Assembly: GCF_027172205.1 (NCBI RefSeq)
Contig: NC_070607.1
Span: forward strand, 18,824,069-18,888,068
Origin: Podarcis raffonei
Taxonomy: Eukaryota; Chordata; Lepidosauria; Squamata; Lacertidae
Reading direction: 5' to 3'
DNA: 64,000 bases
The notes under the pieces were generated by a model, which saw only the letters and a program-made list of their open reading frames with translations, was not told the DNA's origin and did no database searches. This document shows positions 47,101-59,675 of this stretch, one piece after another. The number at the start of each line of letters is the position of its first letter. The stretch's first letter is position 1. Made by a program: the position numbers and the translations under genes.

Positions 47101-47850
47101 GTTACGGTTTGGGGGCAGGATCCGGCCCAAAGGAATAGCTTATAAGTCCTGTTAATTCCAAAGGAGAGATTTAACCTCTCCAGGCCCCAGTGGAACTGAA
47201 CTGTGGCCTTATTCTGCACCCCCCTCTCTCCTCTACCTGTGGACGAAGAAGGAAAATCTGTTGGGTTCAATGGGGCGTAATCGCAGGTAACGGGGCGCCC
47301 CGGGAGGAGCAGAGGAACCGGAAAAATCCCCCTCCTCTTGAGCTAGATCATAGCCACTCTACTGTGTGTGTTTTTTCAATTTAACTTTCCTTCTGTCTTC
47401 AAAAACAAAAAACACTGATTTATCGTCTCTCTCTCCTCCCATATTTGAAATGGGGCACCTGAAGTCTCATTTCTCTGTCCGATTTATTTATTTTTAAAGT
47501 CCGTGCTACTCCGGATTTAGAAGAGTGCCAGGCCACTCTTGCAAAAGCTTTAAAATAAAAATAAAATAAACGAAAAACGAAACCCTTGCCATCCGTTGCC
47601 CAACCAAAACCCCCGTTTCTCCTTCGCCATAATTTCGCAAGTCCTTGACGCGTGTAGCCCATGCAGACGACCGCGTCGGCTGGTTTCTTGTGAAAACTAC
47701 GTGCGTCTTCGCCTCTCGGTCTCCTTAGCGTTCTCAGGCCGCTTGACGCGACAACAGGTCCGCAAGCGTGGTCGTCTGGATGGGCTCGGCGTGCCCGCTG
47801 GCCCCTCCTTGCCGCCCGCTGGCTCTAACGCTGTGCGCTCTTCCCTTCAG
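44138..47850. other. LHX9 intron 2
   Basis: About 3.7 kb, gtaaag ... cttcag. CpG-rich near both exons. It has a C run at 44,850 and palindromic-repeat arms near 45,175-45,245. No SINE, LINE or MITE is recognised. The unusually repeat-free state suggests regulatory content. Confidence 0.8.
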
Positions 47851-48221
47851 AAGGTTCTCCGTGCAGCGCTGTGCCCGCTGCCACCTGGGCATCTCGGCCT
47901 CGGAGATGGTGATGCGCGCCCGGGACTCGGTGTACCACCTGAGCTGTTTCACCTGCACCACGTGCAACAAGACGCTGACGACGGGCGACCACTTCGGCAT
48001 GAAGGACAACGTGGTCTACTGCCGGGCGCACTTCGAGAGCCTGCTGCAGGGCACCGATCCTGCCTCCTACCCGCCTCCGCAGCTGAGCTACACCGAGCTG
48101 GCGGCCAAGGGAGGAGGCCTGGCGCTGCCTTACTTCAACGGCACCGGCACGGTCCAGAAAGGCCGGCCCAGGAAGAGGAAGAGCCCGGCCTTGGGCGTGG
48201 ACCTCGTCAGTTACAATTCAG
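47851..48221 (+). CDS. LHX9: LHX9, coding exon 3 (LIM domain 2 and basic linker)
   Basis: Acceptor tcccttcag|aag, donor tcag|gtgggt, 371 bp, ending in phase 1. LIM2 starts RFSVQRCARCHLGISASEMV with ligands Cys133, Cys136, His155, Cys158, Cys161, Cys164, Cys183 and His186. It is followed by LPYFNGTGTVQKGRPRKRKS, whose basic run is a likely nuclear signal. After LLQG the lizard reads TDPASYPPPQLSYTELAAKG where human reads EYPPQLSYTELAAKS, a net gain of about five residues in the linker. DNVVYC replaces human DSLVYC. The homeobox should start in the next exon, which I did not find in the window. Confidence 0.97.
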
Positions 48222-49994
48222 GTGGGTGGCGACCCCGCAACTAGCCTCCGGGGCTACCGCGGGGGGAAGGGAGGGGTCAGCCTTCCTCGAGGAACCAGTC
48301 GCCTAACTGGGTTGGGCGTGGGCCTCAAACTCGCCCTACACGCCTCTAAAGGCCGATTCACACGTGACACGCCGCCGACACGGGGAGGGTGGCAAACTCG
48401 CTCGATTTCCCACGGGTTTTTTCCTCTCTGAAACCCCCCTGGGAAGTGCTTAGTTCCAGAGAAGAAAGGCGGGGAAGGGGTGGCATCTTAAAGGTTAGCA
48501 AACTGGCTTGCATGAGCTTTTTGTGGGCTAGAGAGAATCAGATGCAGCGTAGGTAAAATATTCGGTGTAAAGAGGGCACGTCCCATTCAACTCCATGGGA
48601 CTTAGTTCTTCTGACGCAACGTGTGCTCCATTGAATTCCCTCCCGCCCTTGGCATTTATTTTCAGATTTAGGTTAAGGATCCCGCACAGAGAAAAAATAA
48701 TAATATCCCAAGCAGCTCACTGACCTAAGGAGGGGGAACTACCGGGATCTTTCTTATTTTCTCTAGAACGCTCTTTTTTTGCTCTTAGAGGACCGAATTA
48801 CGACCTACTTTGACTTTAAAGATAGGACACAAATACCTTTTGATTTAATTTAACTCGACTTCACTGGGACAGGAGAGTTTAGTTTGAATCAGAACAGAAG
48901 CAGCTTGCTTTCCATAGAGGTGGCGGTGGCGGCTGGGGGGCTAATTTTTAGTGCTTCCGAATGTCCAAAGCCCTCCACCTATTACTTCGTTGTAATCCTT
49001 GAACCAGCCCTGTAAAGTAGGCCACTATTATGATCCCCAGGTGACAGATAAAAGCGAAGGAGAGGGGGATTTCCTTGAAGTCCCTTAAAGTTTTGTGTGG
49101 CAGATCGGGGCTAGGGAATCGGATATGTTTCTTACGACGGGATCCTCTGAATCTCTGTTCAGAAGCAATTTCACCAGTGTTAAACGGGCTTTACTCCCAG
49201 CTAAATGCGCATGGCGCGCCTCGCTGAACTCAATGGGACCGACCTAGGAGAAGACGCGCGTAAATTTAGGCACTAAGCTACGGCAACGAAAAGTCCATTT
49301 CTCAGCCATTTCCCTTCTCATGGCTGGCTGAGAATTAGGCGGCCCAATCAATTATACTTGCTAAAATATCAGCAATACCATATTACTGGGTGTTGTTTGG
49401 GAGGGAAACAACTCTCGCAATCCGCCTGAAACGCAAGTGAGAATTATTTTCTGGTGATAGTGTGACCATCATCAGGACGCATAGACCAACCCCATTTTCT
49501 GCCGGGTCTAGTCCCGTTTCTAAGACAGCCGGGCCAGAGCCTAGAGTCCTTCCTGGTTTCAGGATATATTGGCCTCAATTCGAAACCGAGACGGCTGCCC
49601 GTCGGATGCGTAAAGGGGAGCGCAAGCCTCGGCGGGGCCCCCGCAGATTGTGCCGCGACCTCCAATTTAGCCGTGAAATCGCCCCCTCGGAGGAGGTCCC
49701 TGAGCATGAAATTTGTGGTTTGCTCGAATAGAGGCGCTCCGCGTTGCTTTGTCCCTGGCTGGATGGGTGGATGGTGAACGCGCGCAACTAAAGCTAAACA
49801 CAGAGCTGGATGTGTATGTTTGAGAGAATCTGAGCTCATAGGAGGCAAAATAATAATAATAATGAAATTGGGTGGGTGGGGGAGAGTTGACCCTGTTGAA
49901 TCTGGACCATTCTCAGGGAAAAGAAAGTCAGGGCCCGGGGTTTCTGTTTTGCAATACGGATTAACCTGAAATGATGCGCTCCGCTCTCCTAACG

Positions 49995-50160
49995 AACATG
50001 GGACTCTGCCTCATTCTGCCATCTATTGTCCACTAAGACTGGCAGCTGCTCCCCCAGGGCTTCAGATGGAGGGCATTCCCAGCCCTGCCTGGAGATGCCG
50101 GGGCCTGAACCCGGGACCTCCTGCCTGCAAAGTAGACAGATGCTGTGCCAGTGGGCTCCT
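49995..50160 (-). repeat. tRNA-Ala-like SINE (family C), old copy
   Basis: On the minus strand the tRNA-like part ends 'aggtcccgggttcaggcccc' and 'ggcatctccaggcaggg', with the tail reaching 'gaggcagagtcccatgttc'. It is decayed and one of very few SINEs inside the LHX9 domain. Confidence 0.6.
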
Positions 50161-51029
50161 GCTCCAATCCGCGCTAAACGAGTTTTGCTTGCTTGTCTAC
50201 TGGAAAGCGCCTTGCTCCGGATTTCACTCTCCCGCGCTAGCTGGAGGCACGAAGCCTCTCCTTCTTTCCTCCCCCCCCCACCTTTGGCAAGGGAGAGCGA
50301 GGCAATTTCGTGTCCTCTGATGCGGAGGGAGGGGGGGAGCTAGAAGAGGAGGAAGCCGAGTTTTAATTGTTGGCTGTTAATTGGAGATGACACTGGAATC
50401 TCTGGCAGCGGAGCCGCTTCTAGGCTAGGCGAGATGTAGGAAGGCGAAGCGAGAGCGCGCGCTGAGGCGCCTCTCCTCTCCAAGGGGGCTGGGCAGAAGG
50501 AGTGGGGCGGGGGGAGAGAGAGAGACTGAAGGAAGGACTGGGGGGCTGGGCAAGGCACTGGGATTGCTTTCAGAGCGTTGTGCGTATTCATCCCATCCCA
50601 AACTAACAGAACCCCAGCCAATATGTGAAATATAGATTTCAAACAATGCATGCACACAATCTTGGAATGGGCAGAAATCGTGGGGATGCGCTGCAATCCT
50701 GTTGCCCCTCACCTTAAACCATACCCCTCAACCCCCCCATTTTCTAGCTTTTACTCTGAAAAAATTATTAAGTTTCTAGCATTTGTAGAACCGGAGAGAG
50801 GAGGCAAACGGTACGGATCTTCCCACTGAAAACGTAGACTGCTCCTCAATTTCAAGGTTTTACTTTGCCCGCTCGGGGGAAAAAAATCCTGCAACTGCCC
50901 AGCTCCGAACGACCCCAAAACATATTTGCCAGACAGAAAATCCTAGCTATCTTTTGAACAGGACTGGGCCACGATCCAGCCGAAATGGAAACATTTTTTT
51001 AAAGCCCCAGTACGGAGGAGCCTTCCGTT

Positions 51030-51130
51030 GCAATCTTATGCCTGGGTCTACTTTCCAGTAGAACACAGTGACATTTCCCTTCTGAGTAAATCCGCTGCCG
51101 AACAGCGCAGTCCTATGCGCGTCTATTCAG
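51030..51130. repeat. palindromic repeat copy, decayed
   Basis: 'gttgcaatcttatgcctggg', 'ttctgagtaaatcc' and 'cagtcctatgcgcgtctatt' carry both arms plus a third partial arm. Confidence 0.5.
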
Positions 51131-52425
51131 AAAAAAGAATCAGACATTACTCTAAGGTAAAAAGTACGTAGGACTTCAGAAGCCATCAAAGTGATTCGAC
51201 CAGGTTGGATTGTACCATTTTCCTCCCACACCAGAATCACGACCCCCTGTTGTTTGAAAATAGTTGATTTCAGTGAAGGCTTAAGTTCCTGCCTTGGGCA
51301 ACTTTCGTTAAAGGCTTGGGAGCATCGGATTCGTTGCGATCATTCCTTTTCGCTTCAGAGCGTCTCTCTCGCTCTCTCTCTCCCTCCTTTTTCAAGGAAC
51401 AAAGCAACCCTCCCTAGAAAATCGCTCTTAAAACAGAGCACTTTTTTCCAGAAGGAGACAAAAGAAAAAGTGTTCAGTGTTTTCTGGAAAGTCATGTTAG
51501 TTTGGAGATAGAGAACGAGAGACAGAGCAGATGGAAAAGGCTATACCAAGACGGCGTGCGCTAGTTTAAGGGCTTCCAACTTTTCCCCAAATGAAACTCG
51601 GCCCTCATTCGTTTGGATGTCGTGTGTAGGAGAATTTCCCTGTGAATCATGTCCACAACCGGTTAAATATCATAAACTGGATAGGGAGGGGGTGGGGGAA
51701 AGAGGAGTCAAGTTGGCGTTGTTCATCTTTTGATGCTTACTCTAATTTGGCTGGAAAAGTGAAAGGCAAAACCCCAAACCACTGGAGTGGGTTGTCCTCA
51801 AATTAGACAACCTGCCTCTTTGTGATAACTCTGCTATTTATTGCAGAGCAGATCCGTGTCTCCAAAGGGAGGCAGAAGGGACTAGCCTAGAATGTTGCTG
51901 AGTTAATTTCAGAGAATTAAACCTTAATCATGAACACACATGATATCTGCAGAAATAAGGGCCGTTTACATTAATTACAGACAGGATTGTGGTCTGAAGG
52001 TCCCATGGTTTTCAACAGGAGAATGAAACACCTGCTTACATCTTTGCCCAAATATATGAATTTATTTTTTTAAGTGCTTAACGTTGGTTAGATCACGTGC
52101 AAAATGAATACAGAGCACTTTCTTATTTCAGGATGAAGAAATAAGCAAGTGCTCCAATCATACAGAAATGATAAGCTCAATCTCAGCTTTCCACTCTGTT
52201 TCTGATCAGAGTTACTAGGAAGTAAGAATCGCAAGGCAAGAGTGCATTCAGAGAGTCAAGGCTGTCATCCTTCTCCCTTAGTTTTGTTGTTGTCTTCACT
52301 AGGCCTGTAATAATAGAGGAACTGGTTTATTTAGAACAGGTGTGGAGAACCTTTGTCCCCCCCCCAACATTAGATGTGAAGGTACTGCCTGTGAAATATC
52401 AAGTCAGATAAGCCAGTTAGCAGCA

Positions 52426-52506
52426 CAATCCTATGCATGCCTACCTAGAAGTAAGTCTCATTGAGTTCGGTAGAGCCTACTCCCAAGTAAATGGGTACAG
52501 GATTGG
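52426..52506. repeat. ~80-bp palindromic repeat, best copy
   Basis: Left arm 'caatcctatgcatgcctacc' then 'agaagtaagtctcattgag'. Right arm 'gcctactcccaagtaaatgg' then 'gtacaggattg'. Each arm is about 35 nt and inverted relative to the other. No coding capacity and no clear target duplication. Confidence 0.7.
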
Positions 52507-52688
52507 CACCTAGGTCATCTTTGCACAATGCCACCTCTCATTTTCCCCACACCTATAATGCAAAGGTAAATCTGACCAAAGTAGGTACCATGTTTAGAAA
52601 CAGCTACCTTCTGCTTTCTGTTCCCCATTAACAAGATTCTAAAGGATACACAAATAGGGGGAATGAGGTTCCAATGTGCTGTTAGGGG

Positions 52689-52689
52689 A

Positions 52690-52753
<64 letters not shown>
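52689..52753. repeat. compound (TG)n(AG)n microsatellite
   Basis: About 11 TG repeats are followed by about 21 GA repeats. Confidence 0.95.
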
Positions 52754-52755
<2 letters not shown>

Positions 52756-53404
52756 CATCTACTTGGCTGTAATGGGCTACTTTGGATTTCCACCCATCCC
52801 AAATGCATCCCTGATCTCTAATTCCTAGTGATGCAAGCTCCCAGGTAAAATTGCAGGTTCCAGATGGAATTCTGTGTATGCATCTTTGGGTGCAATGGCA
52901 AAACCCTGGAAGAAAGTTCCACCGAGCTCTATAAAACTTGTTGCCAGTTGTGTGTATAGGACTGCAGCTGAAGTCACATTGAATAAAACGGGACATGCCT
53001 TTTGGAAAATGTGCATAGGTTTGCATTGTTACTTAGAACTACAAGCTGACTGCAATGCACATGTGGTCCATTTCCCCATATTATGGTATCATTTGGCTAA
53101 TTTCTGGGGTGAGGGGCCTCTCCTAGTTTGAAGGTTCCCCCCTGCAGTGGGAAGATCTCCTGTTCATGGGCAAAGCCTACCTGTCGGGCAGCAATGTTAG
53201 GGTGCTTTGTTACCTTGGACCACTTTCAAAACATACGGCACATTTTATTAATCACCTGTGCTGCCTTTGCAGTTTTCAAGCAAAACCACAACATTGGCCA
53301 CTGGCTATGATGTACATTTGATTTTCCAAATGGCTTTCTGTTCTGCTTTCTCTCCTCTTGAATTAATAATGTTGACAAGTGGCACAATGTAAGCCAAGAG
53401 GCAT

Positions 53405-53470
53405 TCTTGCAGCCTAATCTTTGACCTGTTTACTTGGAAAAGCCTACTGAGTTCAACAGGACTTCTTCCC
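53405..53470. repeat. palindromic repeat copy
   Basis: 'gcagcctaatctttgacctg', 'tttacttggaaaagcctac' and 'tgagttcaacaggacttctt' match both arms and the centre of the 52,426 repeat. Confidence 0.5.
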
Positions 53471-53719
53471 AATAGAAGAAGCACATATCAGGCCATAGCC
53501 TGATGCTATGGATGTTGAGTTAGACTTAGTTCTAGGTCTGTGTCCAGCCTTTCCATTACTTTTGAATGTGCCCTTTGGAGCTTCAGGTCAAGGAGCTGAT
53601 TCCTTCACATGGTCCAGCTGGGCTCTTGTCATGCTTGTTTTCAGATTCCTCTCTTCCCCAATTCACCTTTGCATTTTGGGTTGATATATATGCAGCGTGT
53701 GAAAATGGCATGACAATTA

Positions 53720-53961
53720 CAGTGGTACCTTGGGTTACATACGCTTCAGGTTACATATGCTTCAGGTTACAGACTCCGCTAACCCAGAAATATTACCTCG
53801 GGTTAAGAACTTTGCTTCAGGATGAGAACAGAAATCGTGCAGCAGCGGCGCAGTGGCAGCAGGAGGCCCCATTAGCTAAAGTGGTGCTTCAGGTTAAGAA
53901 CAGTTTCAGGTTAAGAACGGACCTCCGGAACGAATTAAGTACTTAACCCGAGGTACCACTG
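53720..53961. mobile_element. Tigger/Tc1-mariner-like MITE, 242 bp
   Basis: Ends 'cagtggtaccttgggttaca' and 'taacccgaggtaccactg' are inverted, with TA on both sides (53,718-19, 53,962-63). It is a different subfamily from the copies at 10,149 and 20,928, with repeats of 'cttcaggtta' inside. Confidence 0.83.
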
Positions 53962-53963
53962 TA

Positions 53964-54514
53964 TTGTTATGATATTGTATAATTGAACCAGCGCCTTTAA
54001 GGCTACGTCCCAACGGACGCATGTGGATCAGCCCTCACTGAACACGTTCCTTTTGAGTGAAACTTGTGCAGGATAGGTTCAGAAATATTCAGATCTAGGG
54101 CACCAAATCCTTTCACATGGCAATAACAGCCTAAACCCTCTTCTTCCCGTGATCAATGGCTCCCTGCATGATGGATTAAGGGGTTTAACAGAACAGAACA
54201 GAAAGGAGATAACTGAAAGGCAGACTGGGATTGGCTTATTTCTTTATTATTATTATTATTTTTAAAAGGCCTTGCTGAGCAGAATTTATGTGGCCGTTGA
54301 CCTCGACTCCCCCACCCCTTTCGGGTGTTGTAGCTAAAACAGAAGTAGTAACATTTTCCACCAATAAAAAGATTGCTGTCTCCTCCGAAATTCTAACTCC
54401 CAACATGCTGGGATTTGTCAAAAGAATGTAGCAGTGACCTCTGGTGGCTTCTGCAGGGAGAAGCCTTTCTCAGAGAGAGGAGGCAGAATATTTATTTTAA
54501 AAAACGTAGGGTTT

Positions 54515-54551
<37 letters not shown>

Positions 54552-55000
54552 GAGCTGTCTGTTGCTGCTGCATTGGCCTTAAATGTGAGAGACAGCGAAG
54601 AAAAGATGGCACATTTTAATAGGCCAACTTTCTCTTGTTTGCCAAGCTGCCTTATATCCAGAGCAACGTTCAGAAGCTGACTGGATTTGAGGCTGTTGTG
54701 TGTGTTCAGACTTTGAGGGGTTTGCGTGCTTTTCATGTGTTGTGTAGAAGGAGGATTTTTGCCAGGTATGCTGCCCACCCAACTATAGTGGTGAGGCAAA
54801 GTGACCTACCCAGGTCAATTATAAAATAATCGGAGAAAGTTCTGTTTCCCTTAATGAGCTAGATGCCAACTGTTCCTTTCCTAGGAAATGTGGCTTCATT
54901 CAGATCCAGTTTTAAAATGTACATTCGTAAAAGTTCTCTACAGATCAGACCAATAACTCTGGCCCACTAGTTCATTTTATCCAATTCTCAGTGGCAGCTG
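53964..55000. other. non-coding (presumed LHX9 intron 3)
   Basis: Contains an ATT run at 54,242 and a (TG)n run at 54,521-54,550. No exon is recognised. Confidence 0.45.
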
Positions 55001-55008
55001 TGTTACTC

Positions 55009-55165
55009 CAGTGGCGTAGCGTGGGGGGTGCAGGGGGGGCCGGCCGCACCGGGCGCAACATCTGGGGGGGGCGCACTCGCACTCGCAGCTCTCTGCCCCT
55101 ACCGGGTTAGGGGGCACAAATTACTTGCCTTGCCCCGGGTGCTGACAACCCATGCTACGCCACTG
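55009..55165. mobile_element. hAT-like MITE with 'cagtggcgtagc' termini
   Basis: Ends 'cagtggcgtagcgtggg' and 'catgctacgccactg' are inverted. Flanks 'gttactc' and 'gttacctc' may be an 8-bp duplication with a one-base difference. GC-rich core. No coding capacity. Confidence 0.7.
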
Positions 55166-55179
55166 GTTACCTCTGGTTC

Positions 55180-57160
55180 TAGGATGTGAATATTTTTGTT
55201 TTTGGTTTTTTTAAAAGAACATTTTTATGATATAACAAGGACAACAACAAATGTCCTTCCTGAGGCACTCCTTTAGGATGTGAATATTTGAATTATTTAT
55301 TTTTAAAGAAGAGAAGTGTGAGTTGAGGAGGCAGAGGGAAAAGCTAGCAAAAGGCTCTGTCCCATTTGAGACGGTACACTTTCCTACAATCTTTGGGAGC
55401 AGTGCCTATAATTCCCTGACAACACTTCTGCCATGTTTTGTTAGTTTCCCATCTAGATGTCATGATTTACCACCTGGCTGCTTTGTGAATAAGAGATCTC
55501 CCTGGCCTAGAGCCTGTGAGCTGGAGTGCTGCTTTTATACAGCATCAACTTGCATGATGGTTCAGGTTCCAAGAGCATTTCCACCCATGACGTGAGGTTT
55601 GTCAAGTGCAGTGGTCTGTTCATGTGTCTTTTAAACCGCGGATTGATGTGAAACTGCTTAAGGTGTGGAGAAAAATATTTTTACTTGCCACATATCAAAT
55701 TTTTGTTGTAAAGGGGCAGCCGGATTTAAAAGCTGCCAATCCTACATGATGTGACTATAATCTGTACATAAATATGAAGTCACAGGGATAAAGCCTAACC
55801 TACAGCTAGAATATCCATTGGGGTTTTAAAAAGGTGCCTTTTTCTGCTTTTAATTCCACACAAACAGCCTTCGTATGCAAACTATGAATAACAAGCACAA
55901 GAATAGCTCTAGGGTGCTTCCTTGTATGAAAGCATCACATGTGAAAACATGGTTGGGGTACTACAGTCCTGTGTAAGCATGCCTACTTGGCTGGGAGTAA
56001 ATCCCATTGAACTCAGACAAGCTCTCATCTAACATATTGGGCTGCATAGCTGCAGCCCTGTGATCACTTATTCATCATGCTAACAAAACTATTAGCCTGC
56101 AGATCTGCTTAACTGGAAGTAAGCCCCATTGAAGCCAATATGATTTAATTTCTGGGTAGGTATGGCTTAGGTTCGCGTAGCTGATCTCTTTTCTCATGAA
56201 AATAAGTTTTCAAAGTAGGGTGGCTAGATGAAAAAGGAAACTGGGCTCCTACCCCTTTGATGGTTGTGGGGCAGAAGTAATTCCCATTGGTGCATCTTGA
56301 TTGACAGGCTGCACCTACTGAAATTCCTTCTGCTACAAAGACAGAAAAAAAGGTTTCTATTTCATCTAGTCATCTTAGTTAAATATATATATATTGGTGT
56401 GCGCGCACACACCATATAATATGTAAGGTAAAACAATTAACATGCCAGCTAAAAACCGAACAGCAAAGCTGATTGTTTATGAATGTTTTCACCTGGTTTT
56501 GGGAGGAATCAAGTAAGGAAGTAGCAGCTTGGTTGATTTTTCCTAGGTAGGGAATTGCAGGAGGCTGAAAAGGCTTTAAGTAAGGTGGCGTGATGCCAAA
56601 GATGCCAGGATTCCTGAACCTTTAATAGTTGTATGGAAGAGGGGATTCCAGTGGGGTAGCTTGTCATGCAAAAGCCACACCTGCTGATGTCACCTCTGCA
56701 GGACAATAACAGGTCTGTCTCACCTGGCCTTTGTTCACCAATGGCTTTCACATCTGGGGGGAAAAACAGAGAATAACAGAGCAAACTCTAGCCCACCCCA
56801 TTTTATTGTCCTGATCTGAGCAGCTTTGGAGGTCATATTCACTGGGCTCAACCCTCCATGTTAATACTGAGCTCATTCTCTAAATACAGGCTATTTCGTA
56901 GTCAAAAACAGCCACAGCCACACATGAGAAGGAAGTTATCAGCATGCTTGAGAGAATCCTAATCTTTGTAAAAGTAGAACAAAGGTTTTTTGGTGGGGGG
57001 AACCCTAAGTGTGCAAGCGTAGACCAGCACATTATGATAATGCTCAGCAATGCTGAGCTACTGCGGGGAGGGGGAGGGAACAAAATGGAGTCTCCAGAAA
57101 TAAAGCCGGATTGGAAGCCTGAATAGTAACACTCTGCACTGCAATAATTTGTTGTAGGTC
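55180..57160. other. non-coding with palindromic-repeat copies
   Basis: Copies at about 55,960-56,025 and 56,095-56,175 ('ggaagtaagccccattgaa'). A (TA)n(TG/GC)n stretch at 56,380-56,412. Nothing else recognised. Confidence 0.45.
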
Positions 57161-57164
57161 TCAC

Positions 57165-59030
57165 TTGTGGGCCTTAATTCTGAGTAAACACACACGCAAT
57201 CAGGTGGCAAACATTGTAGATGGAGTTATTTTTAAATTAGGGTTTTCTCCATTTTCTGCTTTAGTTCTATGTTTTTTAAAAAGAGGACCTTTTTAAAAAG
57301 GTATGTGAAAAGAGGACTTGCAGTCCAGTTTGCAGGCATGCCTGCATGAATGTACGGAAATGTGTATAGGATTGTAGACTCCTGAATATAATTTTTTAGG
57401 ACCGCAGTCCAAGTGAGCTGGTTTGTTCTAAAAAGGGATACCAAGTGGTTTAAAATAGATTTAATATAGGGAGGGGGAAGTTGAAAGCCATTCAACAAAA
57501 CTGGAAAAGATTCTACTCATCATGATACCTGGATTTAATAAACTCATACTGCTGTCATCCCAACCTTTTCTTTTTAAAAAAGGAATGCAACATGTTGATC
57601 CGAGGAGCAAAATATTATAATTATGAGGGGGAGGGAAGTGTGTGCACGCACACGTGTGAAGGGATCGTCCATACTTCCTCTTGTGCCATGCCTGGAAAGC
57701 ATGGGTCAGAGTGGTTTTCCTCTTGACCAGCTCCTTTCCGAAGGGAAAATCTGCTTCTTAGTGATAGGTCAGAACAAATGGCAATGGGAGGGGACACGAT
57801 TGAGGGGCTCTGATTAAGTGCTAAAGAGTGGTTTCCCCAGGGTGGGGGGAAGCAGCAGGACAAGAGGAAGTGTGGGTAAGTCCTATATAGCTTCATGAAG
57901 TTTGATCCTAAATGCTTTGCTCAGAGAATGTGTCTGCTTAGGACGGCAGCCTCAGATTATGTCCACCTTGTGCTTCCAAGGAAGGGTTGGGATGAATGAA
58001 AAACATAGCACACGGAGGTGACTTTAAATTGCTCCCTGCGGTGCCAGTCTCTGTTGTGCAAGGCATTCAAATTCTATAGCAAGGAAGGATTGCCAACTTT
58101 TCTGCCAGTCCCTATAGTTTTGACATCAACCATAGCTTCAACGGCAAACATAGCAAATGATGATGCTGATCTCCGTTCTACAAAAAGGCTCCAGCTGCTG
58201 ATTTTTACAGCTGTTAAAGGCACAAGAGCAGGTCTGGCCAACCCCCCACTCCTCTAGTATGTGTGGTCAGTAGGAAACTTAAATTGAATAGTGAACATCT
58301 GCAGGGGCAAGGAGAAAGTCACTCCGCCTTCTTGGTCACACTCTGCATGCAAAAATCAATGCGTTCAGCTAGGCTTAACTCTGCAATGGATTGTGATCTT
58401 GCACTATAGTAATATTTTATTGTATACTTGTGCAGCCAATGTTAGTTATTTCTGTGATATAGCAAGTGTGGGGGGGCATGTGTGAACCCTAAGCATAAAT
58501 GTAAGGCCTCTGCCATATTATGTGATGTGTATTATATGTAGTGTTTTTACTTGGAGACTATTTGTGACAATATATTGTCCAGAGCTGAAAAATAGCACAA
58601 AGGCAGGTGCCTATCACTCCAAAGTCCAGGCAATTTCCTTTTCCCGACAAGGTGTTACAAAGGCATTGCTTTAGAAGTCTCCTTTTAATTGAGAGTGCAG
58701 TAACTTTGTAGCTGAAACCTGAGAAGATTGTGCAAATGCCAAAAGAATATATGGCACCAAAAGCTGCAGAAGAACTTGAGAGACTATTGTTAAGTGACCT
58801 GCAGAAGGTCTCAGGTGGAACCTCTTCATTACATCTTCATTAGGCGGGACAAAAGTTGCAGGGATCTGCCTGAGACTATAGAGCTAACGTTCGTAAGAGT
58901 AGACATTAGTGGTCTAGATATACAAACAGTCTGAGCTGGTATCAAGCGTCTAATCCTGATGCAAAGTAGCAAAAGATGGCAGTGAAATATGCGGTGTGGC
59001 AGAGACACCTCCCTAACAGGCTGTTTGTTA
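57165..59030. other. non-coding, nothing recognised
   Basis: AT-rich intronic-type sequence without exon or clear repeat. The ORF at 58,018-58,257 has no domain. Confidence 0.4.
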
Positions 59031-59039
59031 CAAATGTTA

Positions 59040-59145
59040 CAGGCCAGAGAACCTGTGGTCCTCCAGATGTCATCATCGATGACTGGCGGACTTCCTGGCT
59101 CTGGTTGGTGGGAGATGGAGTCTAGAAGGATCTGAAACAGGTCCC
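59040..59145. repeat. MITE fragment ('ctgtggtcctccagatg')
   Basis: 'gagaacctgtggtcctccag' and 'gatgactggcggacttcctg' match the same DNA-element family as 23,075 and about 60,005. Confidence 0.45.
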
Positions 59146-59469
59146 TCATCCCTGCCTACAGGGCTTCAAGAAAGCAAAGGGTCTATTTGCATGACATTTC
59201 TGTTTGTAGAATTACAGAACGTTTTGTAGATGGGGAAGCGGGGGAACGGCACCTTGTTTTCTCATACTCTAGGGAAGCCTGGCTCAATATGTGGCCCTCC
59301 TCAATCAAATGCAGCACACCAGCTGCATCATGTGGCTCGACACCTCCTTTGACCTTGCAGTTTTGCGAAGGAGGAAAAACAGCCGGTTGCTTGAGCCTGC
59401 AGGGGATTGCCACACGTGGCTGGATATTGATGGATTGGTGCTTGAACTTGGGGTGCTAGATTTAAATCT

Positions 59470-59675
59470 AGAGAACATCCATAGCTCAGTGGCAGAGCCT
59501 TTGCTTTGCAGCCAGAAGGTTCCAGGTTCAACCCCCAATAGCAATTCCAGGTAGGACTGGGAATGTCACCAATTGGAAACCCAGGACAGCTGCTGCGAGT
59601 CAGTGCAGACAATACTGAGCTGGATGGATCAGTGCTTTGACACGGTAGAAGGCAGCTTCCCAATGTTCCTATCGG
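59470..59675 (+). mobile_element. tRNA-Ala-like SINE (family C), near full length
   Basis: 'catagctcagtggcagagcc', 'tttgctttgcagccagaagg' and 'ttccaggttcaacccccaat' form a tRNA-like head with A and B boxes. The body runs through 'caatactgagctggatgga' to 'ggcagcttcccaatgttcc'. Confidence 0.78.

Larger units (their letters stand above)
48222..52400. other. LHX9 intron 3, proximal part, repeat-poor
   Basis: No exon is recognised. Scattered arms of the palindromic repeat occur (48,580; 49,150-49,250; 51,030-51,125). Several non-repetitive blocks, e.g. 51,840-52,020 with TAATTA-like words ('cattaattacag'), look like candidate enhancers. Assignment to the intron assumes the homeobox exons lie beyond 64,000. 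Confidence 0.5.
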
